DNA of 64,000 nucleotides, from positions 12,261,736 to 12,325,735 of the forward strand of contig CM055092.1 of the NCBI GenBank assembly GCA_029204225.1, in the 5' to 3' direction. The notes under the pieces were generated by a model that did not search any database, had not been told where the DNA came from, and worked only from the letters and a program-made list of their open reading frames with translations. Of the stretch, positions 9,850 to 22,234 are shown in pieces. Position 1 is the first letter of the stretch. Each line of letters begins with the position of its first letter. The stretch comes from Diphasiastrum complanatum (lineage: Eukaryota > Streptophyta > Lycopodiopsida > Lycopodiales > Lycopodiaceae). The translations under genes and the position numbers were made by a program.

Positions 9850-11260
9850 GATAAGTCAGAAGGTTAACAGTTGCGCATAATAAGCTGGCTTCTGGCTTAA
9901 GTAGGATTGAATAATCTGCTTTGACATGTATAAAGGAAAAATAAAAACATTGTCTGTGGATGCATGCACGCGTTCAGACTAATGAATAATTATTTTTTTA
10001 TTGACACCATTGAAACGATTACCAACAAAGCAGTAATTTCTGCAATGTTTTATTTTATTTAGAGGACTCTATAAAAAAAACACTTCTCTATAGGGAAATT
10101 TGAAATTAGACTTGTAGTTTCTGTGCAATTTGGGTGTTTAAAAACCAGTAAAATCTTCCCCTCTAGCAGCTTTCTGGTTCCATTGTAGGGATCTAGTGAG
10201 TTTCACCAATGTAGAAGTGGGTGTTATGGCTTCTTCCAAGAATCCAGTATCAATGCTCCTAAAATATCTTCTACGCATAAATGATGCATAAGGGTGATGG
10301 TTTTATCTGATTTATATGTGCATGTAATAACCATGTTATTTTAGGTTCAGTGATGTGTTTTGATTCCTCGTTATAAAACAACAAATTGTAAGCACAATTT
10401 AAGCAAGCTATCTCCCGAATTCAAGTACCTGCTCATGAAACTTGTAAAGAGAAAACCATAACTATGGAAAAGTTGATCAGAAATGGAAATGTTTATGTAT
10501 ACTGAGACTCTATACTTGCTCTTGTGAAAAGGAATGTTTTTCAATGCATCTATGCTGATGAAACCAATTATCAAGATGATGGCTTAGAAACATTTTGGAA
10601 TTGTGGAGATGCAAAGAGGAATGCAACTTATATGTGTTGTGAAAGGGCAAAGCTAAAAGGCTATGTGCCTTCTAAAGCCTTTGCAAAACACCAAACTAAT
10701 AGCATTGGACAACCAAACCGGCTTTGTTTTCAAGTAGTATTAATAGGTGAAAAAGGGCATACGTCATTCAGATAAGCGCATGCTTTTCTCGCTGCACAAA
10801 GTAAATGCCCTTGCTAGAGTCTTGCAAAAAATCAATTTTATTTACTCATTGATTATCCAGAATCCAGATAACGCAGAAGATGAAGTCTAAAATCACCTAG
10901 CCTAACACCCAACATAACAGCTCGGCCAAGTGACTCAAAATCTACGCAGAGTTGAGAACCAGTCACTGGCTCTACATACGTTTGCTGATCATATCAACAC
11001 CGTTATAACGATATACATATGTGCAGGTTGAACATGCACCCTTGGAAGATTTCTGGAACAGGAACTTACTAGTTTGTTGTTCACCATTTTCATACCAGCT
11101 TCAAAGCACTTATAAACCACTATCAGCAGGAAAAGTTTGAGGGGGAGAAACATGTTCACATCTTCATTTGTTTGACATGTCAATTTTCCTCAGCAAGGAT
11201 TGATATGCTCCTTGATGCAGAAGCTATTGAAGTTCATCCTTCCTGCATATATCCACACAA
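9850..11260. other. Intergenic sequence without a supported gene
   Basis: I find no domain or convincing exon. An 83-codon opening at 10524-10775 has no recognisable motif and no partner exon. Confidence 0.3.
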
Positions 11261-11264
11261 AATC

Positions 11265-11266
<2 letters not shown>

Positions 11267-11313
<47 letters not shown>
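11267..11313. repeat. (CT)n microsatellite, about 23 units
   Basis: An uninterrupted CT run on the plus strand directly precedes the AG of a possible splice acceptor (11314-11315), so it would serve as that intron's polypyrimidine tract. Confidence 0.95.
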
Positions 11314-11315
<2 letters not shown>

Positions 11316-11486
11316 ATCTTCCTGGATGAAGACCTAACTTACGTACAGGTGGAAGAACAGAAGAAAGCTCGCCAACGAGCAAAAGACATGGGCAAACGTC
11401 TCATCTACAACGACGGGACAATGTGGTTCGTGGAAATTAAAAAAGGAATAGAGAAAGTACAAGTAGAAATAGAGTTAGAGAAATGA
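11316..11486 (+). CDS. Possible 3'-terminal exon of an unrecognised gene
   Basis: After a CTCTCTCAG acceptor, 56 codons run to a TGA at 11484-11486: IFLDEDLTYVQVEEQ, then a basic helix KKARQRAKDMGKRL, then IYNDGTMWFVE and an acidic/basic tail. The composition is that of a soluble plant protein and is not repeat-derived, but I do not recognise the family. No upstream exon was identified on the plus strand. It lies tail to tail with the NRAMP gene. It could also be a retained gene fragment. Confidence 0.3.
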   Translation: MFLDEDLTYVQVEEQKKARQRAKDMGKRLIYNDGTMWFVEIKKGIEKVQVEIELEK

Positions 11487-11499
11487 GGAGGGTTCAATT

Positions 11500-13137
11500 G
11501 ATTTGTAAATGGTCATAATGCTATGTTTCCTGAACTACTGTTGCCTCATAGGATTTAAATAGTATTCTCCTAGTTAATAGTTTGGTTTTTATGATGACAG
11601 CACTGACCCATCTTGGTAAAACATATGTGACCCCGTCTTATATGCCTTTTGGCAAGGAAAAGACATTAAACAAGCTTCTTCTTCTTCTTCTTCTCTTCTC
11701 TCTCTTCCCCCATGCTGCCAAAACAAAGCATAAACATGTTCCGGTTCTGGAAAAATCCACCACAAAATCACAAACATCGGGAAGACTATAAATGTAAAGC
11801 TGAGTCAAATCTAGAATGTTAGTAATGATGTCAAATTCAATGCTTAAGGACTCAGCTCAATGAAAGAATAAGCTCTCACATCATCCATGGAATCTGTTAA
11901 GCCTGAGGAAGTTTATGTTCTAATCCAAACTAATGGCAAGTAATTGGCAATGCCATATAAGTGTCATTCATTAAGAGGATACAACTCTCCTCCTTCCTTC
12001 TGAACATGAAAAGGAGGAAAGAGGATCTGAAAATATTGATGTCACAAAATGCAATGGTGAAAACCACGACAGCGAAAAAGCAAAAAGTAGATGTGTTGTT
12101 GCTTATGATGGAGACTGCAAAGTAGGATAAAAAGAGTGTTGCATTACCAAGCCTAACAGAGTGTAATATCATTAGTATCGGTGTCAGGAGGACCTAAAAG
12201 CATCATTGGAAGCAATAAACAGGGTGATGGTTATGAACACGCATTGCAAATTGACATCACATGAAGAACAAGAGAGTGTTTGTTATGAACACGCACCGCG
12301 GATTGACATGAAGAACAAGATCAGGAACTGAGACGATTGCATCCCAAGTTAGTCATATCACCCAAGAATGATGTATAGTAGCAATTGGGATAAATGCATC
12401 TGGAAACTTACAATGGTAATATACGCCTCATCATAGTAATCTCGTGGCTTCTCAATGGCACCTAGACCCATACTTAAGACTATAGTCTACATACTGCTCA
12501 CATGGGCCCCGTCCGAACATTCCTAACCATGAGCTGTGGATGATATTTTGTCTTATTTACATGTGCAGTAGCCTGCTGCTGTTGGACCAGAGCCTGTGAT
12601 TGCTCTATGATAGCCAACCAGTGGAGTAAGTGATGAAAATTGCTTAGTAAATCTGTACTGGTAGTTATCACTATCTCTCCAAGTAAATATTGCTCAAGTA
12701 CTTGGCGATTGCCAGGGAAAATACCATGCAGTGTCTTGCCAACAAATAAGAGTTTCTATCTCTGCTACTATAGAAATTGTTAAAAAGAAGTGGAAACTAG
12801 CTGAAGGACATATAAGTAGAAACATAACCGCAAAACCAACAGTTGTTGATGAACTGTGTTGCAAGAAGAACCTCAAAATTGCTTTTGTGATATCACAGCT
12901 AACGGACTAACTAATGATAGATGTTGCAATAGAGATAGGCCATGGAGCTATCATGCATGTATGGTACAAGCTGCAGTCTTTTTCTTTGCTTACCTTGACA
13001 AATATGTAACAACCTGAAATGTCCTTGGAAATCAAGAACCAGTGAAGAATGAAGGGAAGGATGTATCTCTTATGGAACAGTTTTCTACATCCAATCAAAG
13101 CGTCAAACCTAAGATAATTTCGAAGAACTACAAGAGA
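11500..13137. other. Intergenic region between two convergent gene ends
   Basis: Contains a CTT/TCT-rich patch (11678-11708) and an imperfect direct repeat around GTTATGAACACGCA (12229 and 12281). The 3' untranslated region of the NRAMP gene, or an extra small 3' exon, may lie here on the minus strand. At 12996-13015 a 20-bp stretch is bounded by AG on one side and GTAAGC on the other, but this is weak. Confidence 0.3.
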
Positions 13138-13188
13138 TCATAACCAAAACCTTGTTGCAAATGACATTATAAAGCTTTCTGCATACGA

Positions 13189-13407
13189 ACAGATGTTGAC
13201 ATGCATATTTGTGGAGTAACGAGCATGACATTTGTTATCAAAATAGAAGTAAACTGAGAAGCTTTTTGCAATACGTGCATGATAGTGCAATGGCATACTA
13301 ACAGATGTTGATATGCATATTTGTGGAGTGATGAGCATGATGTTTGCTATTAATATAGAAGTAAACTGAGAAGTTTTTTGTTGTACCTGTACGATAGCGC
13401 AATGGCC
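13189..13407. repeat. Tandem duplication (~110 bp) over the 3' end of NRAMP exon 4
   Basis: Bases 13301-13407 and 13189-13297 are diverged direct copies, both starting ACAGATGTTGA.ATGCATATTTG and running through AGTAAACTGAGAAG to GATAG.GCAATGGC. The right copy includes the last coding bases of exon 4 and its possible donor; the left copy is a decayed echo of both. Confidence 0.75.
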
Positions 13408-13601
13408 TTGAACAAAGTCCAAACTTTGTCTGCATGCATTGGTTTTAGGACCAAGTAGAGAACGAACCCAAAATATAGGAAAGCCACCAGAGAAAGTGGC
13501 AAAATTGTAGAGAAAGAATTGATTGTGCCACTAAAAAAGAACGTTCCAAGGAGGTAGGCATTGATGGTCAGCACCACAATAGCAATCAGTCCTGTCACAA
13601 C
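13350..13601 (-). CDS. NRAMP transporter exon 4 (C-terminus)
   Basis: The acceptor TTTACAG precedes 13601. The exon encodes [19 protein letters not shown] and a final membrane helix ending near VLYLVLKPM. If read through, it ends at a stop at 13350-13352 (tail SLLLY). A competing donor CAG|GTACAA lies at 13386/13387, after ALSY, so a further small exon is possible. The sequence around that junction is duplicated at 13189-13297. Confidence 0.75.
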   Translation of the reverse strand, partial: VVTGLIAIVVLTINAYLLGTFFFSGTINSFSTILPLSLVAFLYFGFVLYLVLKPMHADKVWTLFKAIALSYRYNKKLLSLLLY

Positions 13602-13769
13602 CTGTAAAGCATAATTCTTAACACATTGGAGAGAAATATGTGATTAAAGTACAGAAATAGGAAGACCTGAGCATAATTTAGATTTAAAGATTGTCACGTT
13701 CTTATAGCACAGGAAAATTAAGAAAATACGGCAGCTTCTCCTAGAAGGATTAAACAATTTTGTTTTTGC

Positions 13770-13842
<73 letters not shown>

Positions 13843-15204
13843 ATTTCTGTGTATTGTCCTGATTTTTTGAAAGGTAAGAAGCCAAGACTTAAATAACAAA
13901 GTCCAGATGCCACATGGCAGAGATTTCAAGCAGCCTAATCACAGAAATTGCAAAAGGTACTTGTCCTACACTTCCGGTAGCCTAACTCAAACTACTACTG
14001 ACGTTTCATGTGATTACATTGTTAAAAACAAATATTAGGACTGTATAGAAAAAAAGGCTGGAACCTCCTCTGCTATAGAAACTTGGAGAAAGATACCCTG
14101 TTCATTATATGAACATACCAACTTTCAAGAACATACCAACTTTCAAGAACATACCTTCATAATGGGTCCAATCTTGAAGATTCCCATTATTCTCTCATTT
14201 GCCACAACCGAGAAAAGAGGTATGAGAGCAAAAGGAAGCTGGACGGACTGTAGTACATTAAGCCACTCATTCATCTGATCCAGCTTATTCTGAGAGGTAT
14301 CAAACAAAAGAGCAACTAATATTGTTGGAACAATGGCAACACTCCGTGTGACTATGACCCTGACCCATTTCTTCACTCGTAGGTTAAGGAAACCAGCCAT
14401 GACAAATTGTCCTGTATAAGTACCAGTCATCGTGCTGCTTTGTCCAGCTGCCAGAAGTCCTATGGCCCAGATGTAAAGGATGGGAAACATACCACCTCCA
14501 TATTTTTCCTGAAGATACTCTCCAGCATTTGCAAGGCCGACTATATCAGCTTTAGGTGTTCCATAGAATCCCTTTGCAAAGACAGTAGTAATAAAAAGGT
14601 TGATGACAAAGGAGATTGTCAAAGCAATGCTTGACTCAATCGAATAGTAGTGGAATGCTTCCTCCACATGTTCTGGACTGTTAGCATCAATCGACCTCGA
14701 CTGCACAAGAGCTGAATGGAGGAAGATATTGTGAGGCATAATCAGCGCTCCAACAATTCCGACTGCCTTCCCAACCGCATGTTGTGGCACATACGGCGTA
14801 ACGAGGCCTGTAGAAAAGATACTGAAGGAACTCAATACATTGAGTGTCAGCACGCTAGTAAATTCAAGGTACAGTACATTATAGATTCTAAAGTACGCAA
14901 CCATATGCCAAAAGGTCAAAACTAAGATGCGTGTATTACTGCAAATGTTAATATGCACCCTGATAGAATAATGCTCAAATGCCCTTCATGTATAATTCTC
15001 CACTACATTTGTATAGGGAATTCTGCTTGAAAATGTATTGATTCCAGCAGGATGGCCTAGCATCCTTATATTGCCTCAACACTGGTCCAAAATGCAATTA
15101 ATGTCATCTAAAAGTCTGTTTTCCTGATCAAGTAAGTAGCGTGAACTGTCTTCCATTGCAGATTTTGAGATTTACGAGCATAGAGAACAGATATAGTGCA
15201 ATTT

Positions 15205-15277
<73 letters not shown>

Positions 15278-18200
15278 AGAGAATATTTGCTTCATATCAG
15301 GCCCGGCTTTACCAAAAACCCATGCAAAAGAAATGGCCATGATAGCAATGAGCACAGCAAAAAAAGCCTCTAGCTTTCTTACTCCGAAATTTTCCAAAAA
15401 CAAAAAGAGAAATCTGCATACATGCAAACATTATGTTAACAGGTTGAAGCTTTCAAATGCTACATACTGTTTCCAGAAAATCATCATACAATGATTTGCT
15501 TTATGCAAATTTTTGAATAATCCAAAGCAATAACTACAAAGAAATGCATTATACATTATTTCGTTTTTTTTCCAGATTTTTGATGCATCAATAATCCAAG
15601 GTGATACTTTACAACACATTTGATAAAATGATAATGTATGAAATATGACCACTATTTTAATCTCTTTAATTACAGAAGGATTCTAACGCCTACGGCATGT
15701 CTCTTACAAACATGTGACTGTTACTAGGGACATGATGCAAACGGGGTTGAGTATATTGCATGAAAGTACTAGTACTTCAGATGCCCTCCACAACATAGCA
15801 TGTCATTTTTCAAATGATACCCAAAGGGGGGCTCTTTATTTCAGAAGATTGCTAAAACCTACAGTATGTCTCTAACAATCTATTACTAGGGAATGAAGAC
15901 CGGTACTGCAATACGTATTGACCTTGTTTTTTCTTGGAATGACAAAATGAATTTTGAAACTAATCATAAGGACAACTACATACCCTCGGGGGCCAGAATG
16001 TTATTCTTGTGGTCCCTGCCTTGGAAAGAATTTATCAGCAAAGGATATATTGAACTGATTTTTAAGGTTTAGATTATGAATACTATGCCTCAACATTGCA
16101 TGCAACAGCTGTAGCATGTGTGCAGAGGAACTTCTAGTCTACGTTAATTGGATATCACAGTCTAAAAAATATTTGATTACTTAGCATGCGGAAACTTTTC
16201 GCCCAATAGAAATGACGGAATTGAATACATTCGCATGCAAAACCTTCACCTAGCTGCAAAACTTGAAAAAACATAGCCCAATTTGTCTGATTTGTGTTTT
16301 ACCATGAGATTTCAATAAATATTAGGACCTGATGCACATAGTTTCTGTTGCAAGGCAGCTCTTGAAGTCATTTACTTCCTAATCATACCATGGTGCCTTC
16401 CTTGATGGAAGAACTCAATGTTTCATTAAATCGGGGCCCCGTGATTGACTCGATGCTAAATTTTCCTTTATTGCTGTAATTGGTCTGTGAAAACTTTTCT
16501 TCGGTAATATCTGAATCCCTTGGCTACGATGGCTGAGTTTTGTTACTAAATTTGACGTTTCTCCGACTATTGGAGGATCAAAAAGTAGCAGCAATTAATC
16601 TTGTTGATTTTGTAGCGACTGCTTTTCATTCTCCTTGAAGTCCAAGAAATCTTTGGTCTATAGGAGCAGAAATAATCGCAGCAAACAAGTATTGCAAAGA
16701 AATATGCAAACGAGTGGCAGCGAGCAGGCTTTTCTTTTGCATAATCGTCTCCGAATCTTTTCTGTTACTTATTACTAGGTGCTTGCGCTTCCCCTTCTGG
16801 CTGCAAGCTTGTCTCATACTCTCTTACTCTGAACAACAAGCTGATTTCTCATCTCTTTCCTACAACACGAGCAGAATATCTTATCTTGGTTCTCCTCTCT
16901 TCTGAATGGCCAGGCATCTCCTCCTCTTCTAGATTGGCTGTGAGGTATAGGCTTCTTCTACCCGCATCTTGGCAATAAACAAGATGCATATACTAGAAAT
17001 GAAAGACCACCAGATTCAGATGTTGCAGAAAATCTGCAGAAAAGCATATGCTGAAGATGTTGCCACAACATGTCAATATTGTAAAGCAGACCACAAAAAT
17101 GTATCTATACTATCTACTAAATGAATAGCTGCAAAAGTATAAATGTCAAATTTTAAGTCACAACATGAAATATAAGCTATATAAATAGTTGTCGCAAAAT
17201 GACATGATCATTTCAAGCTAAATGGATGGATGAACAATGCCAAATATCCACCATGCCAGCATGTCAAATAAAAGCATCAATATGATCATCATGGCTAAAG
17301 AATGCCACAACATAATTTCTCACATTCATTAGGACTTCCTGAATGAAGCTTTAATAGAAACTGGTGCAAAACAGATGGAATGACCATCATATACCAACAA
17401 CAGTGCTACTTGTAAGAGTTGTAGTTGTACAGATGAAGCAAGACTACAACAAAAGGAAATAATCGACATGTACCTTACACCTAAATGTGGAGTAAGAATG
17501 CTGCTACAAACAGATTAACAGTACTCTGCCAATGTGTGCCATAAGAACTCTTACTTCCACATGCCAATAAAAGCACTCCGCCCGTGTGCTGAGGATAAAT
17601 GGACAAATGCTGGTACTAAACACCAGCAACAAGCCTGCTAATGAGCACCATAGGAACTCTGGTGCTACGCACCATTGAAAGAACTAAGCTAAATTCACCA
17701 ATAGGTAATGCCATACACCACCATCCCACTGTGGCACAATTATAGACCAAGAGTGCATGAGGAAAATGAAAAAACTTTCCAAAACGAGACAAAAGATAAA
17801 AAATAGACGAAGTGTAAGTGAAAACTTGAAAATCATGAAGTCTCCTTGAATCAAGAGCTATAAAGTACAGTAGAAGCACCCTACTCTAGAAGTAACAATA
17901 TAAAAAAGCTCAAAAAACTGACAAAAAAGTACGAAATAGATGCTCGTACACTTCTACACATCCAAATTGAGATTTTTGTTTTTGCGATGCAACATGAATG
18001 TCCTACTAGAAGAAGATATGTGAAAAAAAATTCTCATCCGAAAAAAGTACAAAAGTGACACCCTAAAATATTAACAGACAAAGAGAACTTTTGGCATCGT
18101 ATAGTTTTTGCTACTTAGAACGACAGACTTTAATGTATCCTGATTCCTTGGACGCCCAACAACAAGGAATGCACAAATGCAAACTAAATGCAAATGTGGA

Positions 18201-20763
18201 TACGAAAGGAAAAATCGGACCAAAATATGACGATAAGGTTTTTCTCCACAACAAAAAAAACTTAAACCAACGAAAATGGAACCTAAAGTGTAAGGAGTGC
18301 TTTGGTACACAAGTTTTGGTATAGAGCATCATATAAGCAAAGAAAGAACCAATTGATGATCATATAACAATCTTCAATAAAAAATCACAATGTAACAAGA
18401 ATATGTTAGTGTGCGGCCCACAGCCCTGGATCGTAGCAATCCCCACTTAAGAGTGCTCAACAACATCCTATCTCAGGCATCACTCTCAAAGATGAGTCCA
18501 TTGGTAGCAACAAGCACCTGCCATAAGGCTCATTGGTATTCCTCCCCCCCCCCCCCCCCCCCCCCTCTCTCTCTCTCTCATTGACTTAGCTAGCAAAAGC
18601 AATCTCAGTTTCTGTGCCTGCAGTCATCATGATGTATCAGAGTCCATCTGAAAAGTGTCTGTTCTTCTTTTCATTAAACCATCAACACATGGGCTTGGAC
18701 TTTGTTGCCACAGATTAACTTACAAAATGCATTCAAGTTTGAAAGCATGGAGAGGGACAAAGTTAAAGACACCAACAGACAGAAACCCAAAGTGCAACCA
18801 AACAGAAACCTTACTCAAAATAGGCAGGCTTTGATTACTGTTACCAAGTGCAATTGCACCCTTAAGCTACTAATGACTTCAAACTTTGCCATCTGATTCC
18901 TTAACAGATTTTGCAGTTCAACCACCAGCTCCCAACTTCATAATCCATCCATGTAAACTTACACTGTGAAAGTCTCAGAAAAAGCAATCTCAGCATATAA
19001 GCAAATTACTTGATATTTACAGGTATAATATGATCCAATCTTACTCTAAACGGAATGCTCCCCTCTTGCTGGGGCAAATCCAACAAGAGTTAACTCCCAA
19101 TGGTGATGCCATCATCGTAGAGTATCTTCCCACAGCATATGTCCTAGAGTTATCTCTTTGCGACAAGAGGGAAATAGAAAAAAATAAAAGCTAAAGGTGA
19201 TAGCCTGACCAAAACGTCAAAGGGAAAACGACGATTACCAAAATGCAGAGCTGGCCCATGAAATCCATGCTTCTTGTGGAACCTGGATCAGTACAATGAT
19301 CGAACACATAAATAACAGGGCTGGCCCATGAAATACATGCTTCTTGTGAAACCTTGTTCTTAGAAAAGTGATGCATGACCTAAATAACGGCCCCTGGTTT
19401 GGTGGTTCGAGAAATAAAGCGACTTCAGTTCGCACCCATTCTAGAAGTCTACAAAAAGTATAGAGCAGACAGCACTATGCGGAATCAGAGATTAGGTTGA
19501 GCTAGCATCTATAATTACCTAAAGAGCTCAACTGTGATCGGAAGATGAGGGGGAAATAAATATCGTTTATAAATGGCATTCCATCCTCTTTAACATGTAA
19601 TTCTTGTTGGTGAGTATAGGAAAGGAAATGAGGTCGCCAACAGGACGCCAAAGAGAATAGTCAAGTTTTTAAAGCACGTTAGGTGTGGAGGAGTTGAATC
19701 TTGGTTGTTTCCTTAAGCGTCAGCTAAGAAACTATTTACTGCCAATTCCAGGATGGTACACAAACATTACATAACGGAGATCCTTACGGAGTCTAACAAC
19801 AAAGTATGAAGCTCTACCATTAACCGCAAGGACCGTATAATAAGGCATCCCCAATCACAAAATTGGCAAACCATTCTCCCTATCAGTTCGAGTTCCACTT
19901 TAGAACGATATACTTTACAGGGCTTTCACTCATAAATAACAGAACTATTCTTTCCAGTCTAACAAGTACATTCACCGCACCAATTCGAGCATGTGCTGCT
20001 GTACTTTTCTAAGTATTAACTGATTTCCCGTAATCTACTAAATCCTCCCACTGCATGATAATTTTCCTCGACTAATCTGACAGATTAAACATTAACGTTC
20101 AGCAAGATCAACACAAGTTCAAAGTTGAGTTTACAGAACGAAAAAAATAACAACCTTTAGAGGTAAAGCTTGAGCATACCCTGAAAAACCAGTCATAAGA
20201 ACACCCGCCCAGAGGGGAATGAATCCATTCGATAGTATTCTGAAGGCGATTGCACTGCCAATCACCTCCTGTATGTCAGCACCGATGATAGCGACTTCGG
20301 TCATGATCCAAAGGACTATTCTCGCAGTGAATGGGTACTCCATTCGACAAAGCTCAGCGAGATGGTAACCCGTGGCTACACCTACCTTTGCAGAAAGTAA
20401 TTGAATTACAAGACCCATGAGAGTTGACATCAACAGTAACCATAGTAAAGAGTAGCCTCCCGCAGCTCCAGACTGCAAATCGCTTTCAATGTTTCCGGGA
20501 TCCAAATAGGCAATGCTCATCAACAAACCAGGACCAGTGAACAACCATAACCTTTTCCAAGAAAATTTGAATCCCCCCTGTTCAACTGCACGAAGCTCTT
20601 GATCGTATGCAAAAACATCTATCATTTCGTTCTTTTCGTAAGCCCTTTCTTCCGAACTGGAACCGAGTCGCTGAGGAATGGCTCTTCTACCCTCATCAGT
20701 TACAGAGCTTTTAGCTGAAGCCAGTAAAGGCTGAGCTTCTGGATCGGTTGAAGACATGGTCAT
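13350..20763 (-). CDS. NRAMP-family divalent metal transporter (four coding exons)
   Basis: Exons on the minus strand: 20763-20180, 15413-15277, 14807-14155 and 13601-13350, all with GT-AG introns and matching phases (2, 1, 0), giving 541 residues if exon 4 runs to its own stop. That is close to the usual 500-550. The protein carries the two metal-binding signatures, DPGN (residues 88-91, TM1) and MPHN (264-267, TM6), and the transport motif [10 protein letters not shown] (362-371). The hydrophobic pattern fits 11-12 membrane helices. By family knowledge it couples proton movement to import of Fe, Mn and similar ions into the cytosol. The sequence is nearest the plant NRAMP2/3/4 group, whose members act mainly on vacuole or Golgi-type membranes; location here is inferred. 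The start is ATG 20763, with an in-frame TAA eight codons upstream; ATG 20757 is an alternative. Confidence 0.9.
13774..13838. repeat. (GA)n microsatellite in NRAMP intron 3
   Basis: About 32 uninterrupted GA units on the plus strand, CT on the transcribed sense strand of the gene. Confidence 0.95.
14155..14807 (-). CDS. NRAMP transporter exon 3 (residues 241-458)
   Basis: The acceptor CTACAG precedes 14807. The exon covers TM6 with [20 protein letters not shown]7, TM8 and the consensus transport motif [20 protein letters not shown], then LRVKKW and TM9-TM10. It ends at FKIGPIMK with a canonical donor AAG|GTATGT at 14154. Its 653 nt fit phase 1 in and 0 out. Confidence 0.9.
15210..15276. repeat. 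(GT)n(GA)n compound microsatellite at the donor of NRAMP intron 2
   Basis: About 13 GT units are followed by about 20 GA units. On the sense (minus) strand this is (CT)n then (AC)n, and the CT run starts at the first intron base after exon 2, so the repeat forms the 5' splice site itself. Confidence 0.9.
15277..15413 (-). CDS. NRAMP transporter exon 2
   Basis: The acceptor TATGCAG precedes base 15413. The exon reads [20 protein letters not shown], the strongly conserved TM5 start of plant NRAMPs, and ends at DMKQIFSG. The length of 137 nt fits phase 2 in and phase 1 out. The donor is G|GTCTCT, made by the first bases of a (CT)n tract rather than a GTAAGT-like site. Confidence 0.85.
15414..20179 (-). 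other. NRAMP intron 1 (4.8 kb)
   Basis: A long first intron between the phase-2 donor at 20179 and the acceptor at 15414. It contains no coding domain I can recognise. It holds a run of about 25 C followed by CT repeats (18543-18580) and a 70-bp-spaced direct repeat beginning CTGGCCCATGAAAT (19251 and 19321). A more diverged pair around CAGAAG..T..TA..CCTAC lies at 15674 and 15842. No transposon ends are evident. Confidence 0.7.
18543..18580. repeat. Poly-C tract followed by (CT)n
   Basis: Roughly 23-25 consecutive C bases followed by about seven CT units. On the sense strand of the gene this is (AG)n then a G run, a potential G-quadruplex inside intron 1. The exact C count may be affected by sequencing error. 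Confidence 0.85.
20180..20763 (-). CDS. NRAMP transporter exon 1 (residues 1-194)
   Basis: Encodes a hydrophilic N-terminus with an acidic/dileucine-like patch (EAQPLL, residues 9-14), of the type that directs sorting to the vacuole in related proteins. TM1 follows with [15 protein letters not shown], then TM2-TM4 including the block [17 protein letters not shown]. The donor is CAGG|GTATGC at 20179, phase 2. Without splicing the frame would stop soon after, at about 20131. Confidence 0.9.
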
Positions 20764-21830
20764 AAAGAAGTTATCGTCCTCTGATTAAATAAAAATCAAT
20801 CAGGCCCTCTATTTTCTCCAATAAGCTCTGACAACGATCTCAAAGACAGGTAAGCTCATCTGAGTTACCATCAAAACTAATCTTTCTTACAGCGTAGAAG
20901 TAGGTTATGTCCGCTGCCGACAGTGCAAGACACTGCAGAATTGATTTAATACAGACTTGCGTACGCTCTTCCGAATGCCTTCACCATCGCATCAGGTTGA
21001 TTTTCTGAGTTTTATCATAATCGAAGTGGAACATTATCATGATCGCAGACAGGAAATGAAGGCCAGTTAGAAAACAACGATGCTTTGGAGAAAGATGCTT
21101 AAAAAACTTATCATATTGTAAATCGCACCAGCAACTAACCAGACTCTTTAGAACAAGATGCTTAATTAATGCCAAAATCTTAAAGTACGGTCGGCAAAAG
21201 GCCAGATGCTTTCGATCAAGATACTTAAATTAAGCCAAAAACTTAATATATTCCGGAGCTCAACAGCAAACACCGTGTAAGAAATTACGATCCACGCCAG
21301 CTAATGAATACAAGCCGAAAAAGCTGACGCCACAAAAACAAGCGGATCAATGATAGTCTGAAACAGGAACTTTCCTTTCGTTTGAAGCAATGATATCTCG
21401 CAAAGCAAAAAGCTAACAGCACCGTCCTTTCGTTCAGAGCAATGATACATCTAAATTTCTAAAAACAAAAGCTAACCGGAGCCTTCCTTTAGTTTAGAAC
21501 AATGATAAATCCGAACAAAAAAACCATACCGAAACCTTTTTTCGTCAGGATTTCACCGCTGGAAAGATCCAGACCTCCAAAAATGCCAATACAACCGAGT
21601 GAGAGGCTGCACAACATAATTTGCACCCAACGAGCATGAAGATTGTGTGCAAGGAGAAGCGAGAGTGCAGATTTGAGCAGCATCGCTGCATCAAATCGAG
21701 CAAACCGAGATCTCCATCCACTTTTTATTCATTACTGTCTGATTGCGCCTCGAGCAGAGAAGAAAAATATAACTAACATTTGCTCTTCTGCCCTGTCTGT
21801 ATATACTCGCCGAGACGAGGAAACAGAAGC
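20764..21830 (-). promoter_or_regulatory. Probable 5' leader and promoter of the NRAMP gene
   Basis: The sense strand has an in-frame stop just before the start codon. About 1 kb upstream is a TATATA (near 21799-21804) preceding a pyrimidine-rich stretch, which could be the core promoter with a leader intron between it and the start codon. A possible donor TTTCG|GTATGG lies near 21527. All of this is inferred from motif positions only. Confidence 0.3.
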
Positions 21831-22234
21831 CAGGGAGGATTGGGATGGGCGATGCCCATGGGTGGCCATGGCCATGGCCATGATGGCATCTATGCGCCCA
21901 TGATTCATGACTCCATATGGCATAGTCCTTTGATGAGCTCATCAGTCGTCACCCCATGGATGCACGGGTGGCCACTTCCATCCTTTTTATTGCTTTATCT
22001 TGTAATGTAGTAAATGATTTTATATTTTGATAGTGGGAGTTGGAACCAAGGGCTTTTGCCCAAGAACTTGGTGAGCTGGGCATAGGGCGAAAGGGCGAGC
22101 CAATCTCTCGGGCAGCTGAAACCGATGATTTCAATGCGTAGTAACAAATGGGTTTTTTTCTTTCTTTCTTGATTTTTCTCTATTGAAGCTACGAGCAAGT
22201 TATGTATCTCAGAAGGGGCTTCGCTTAATCTCAA

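Noticed and set aside
10524-10775. Small Cys-containing protein on the plus strand
   Set aside because: No motif, no splice partners, ordinary intergenic composition.
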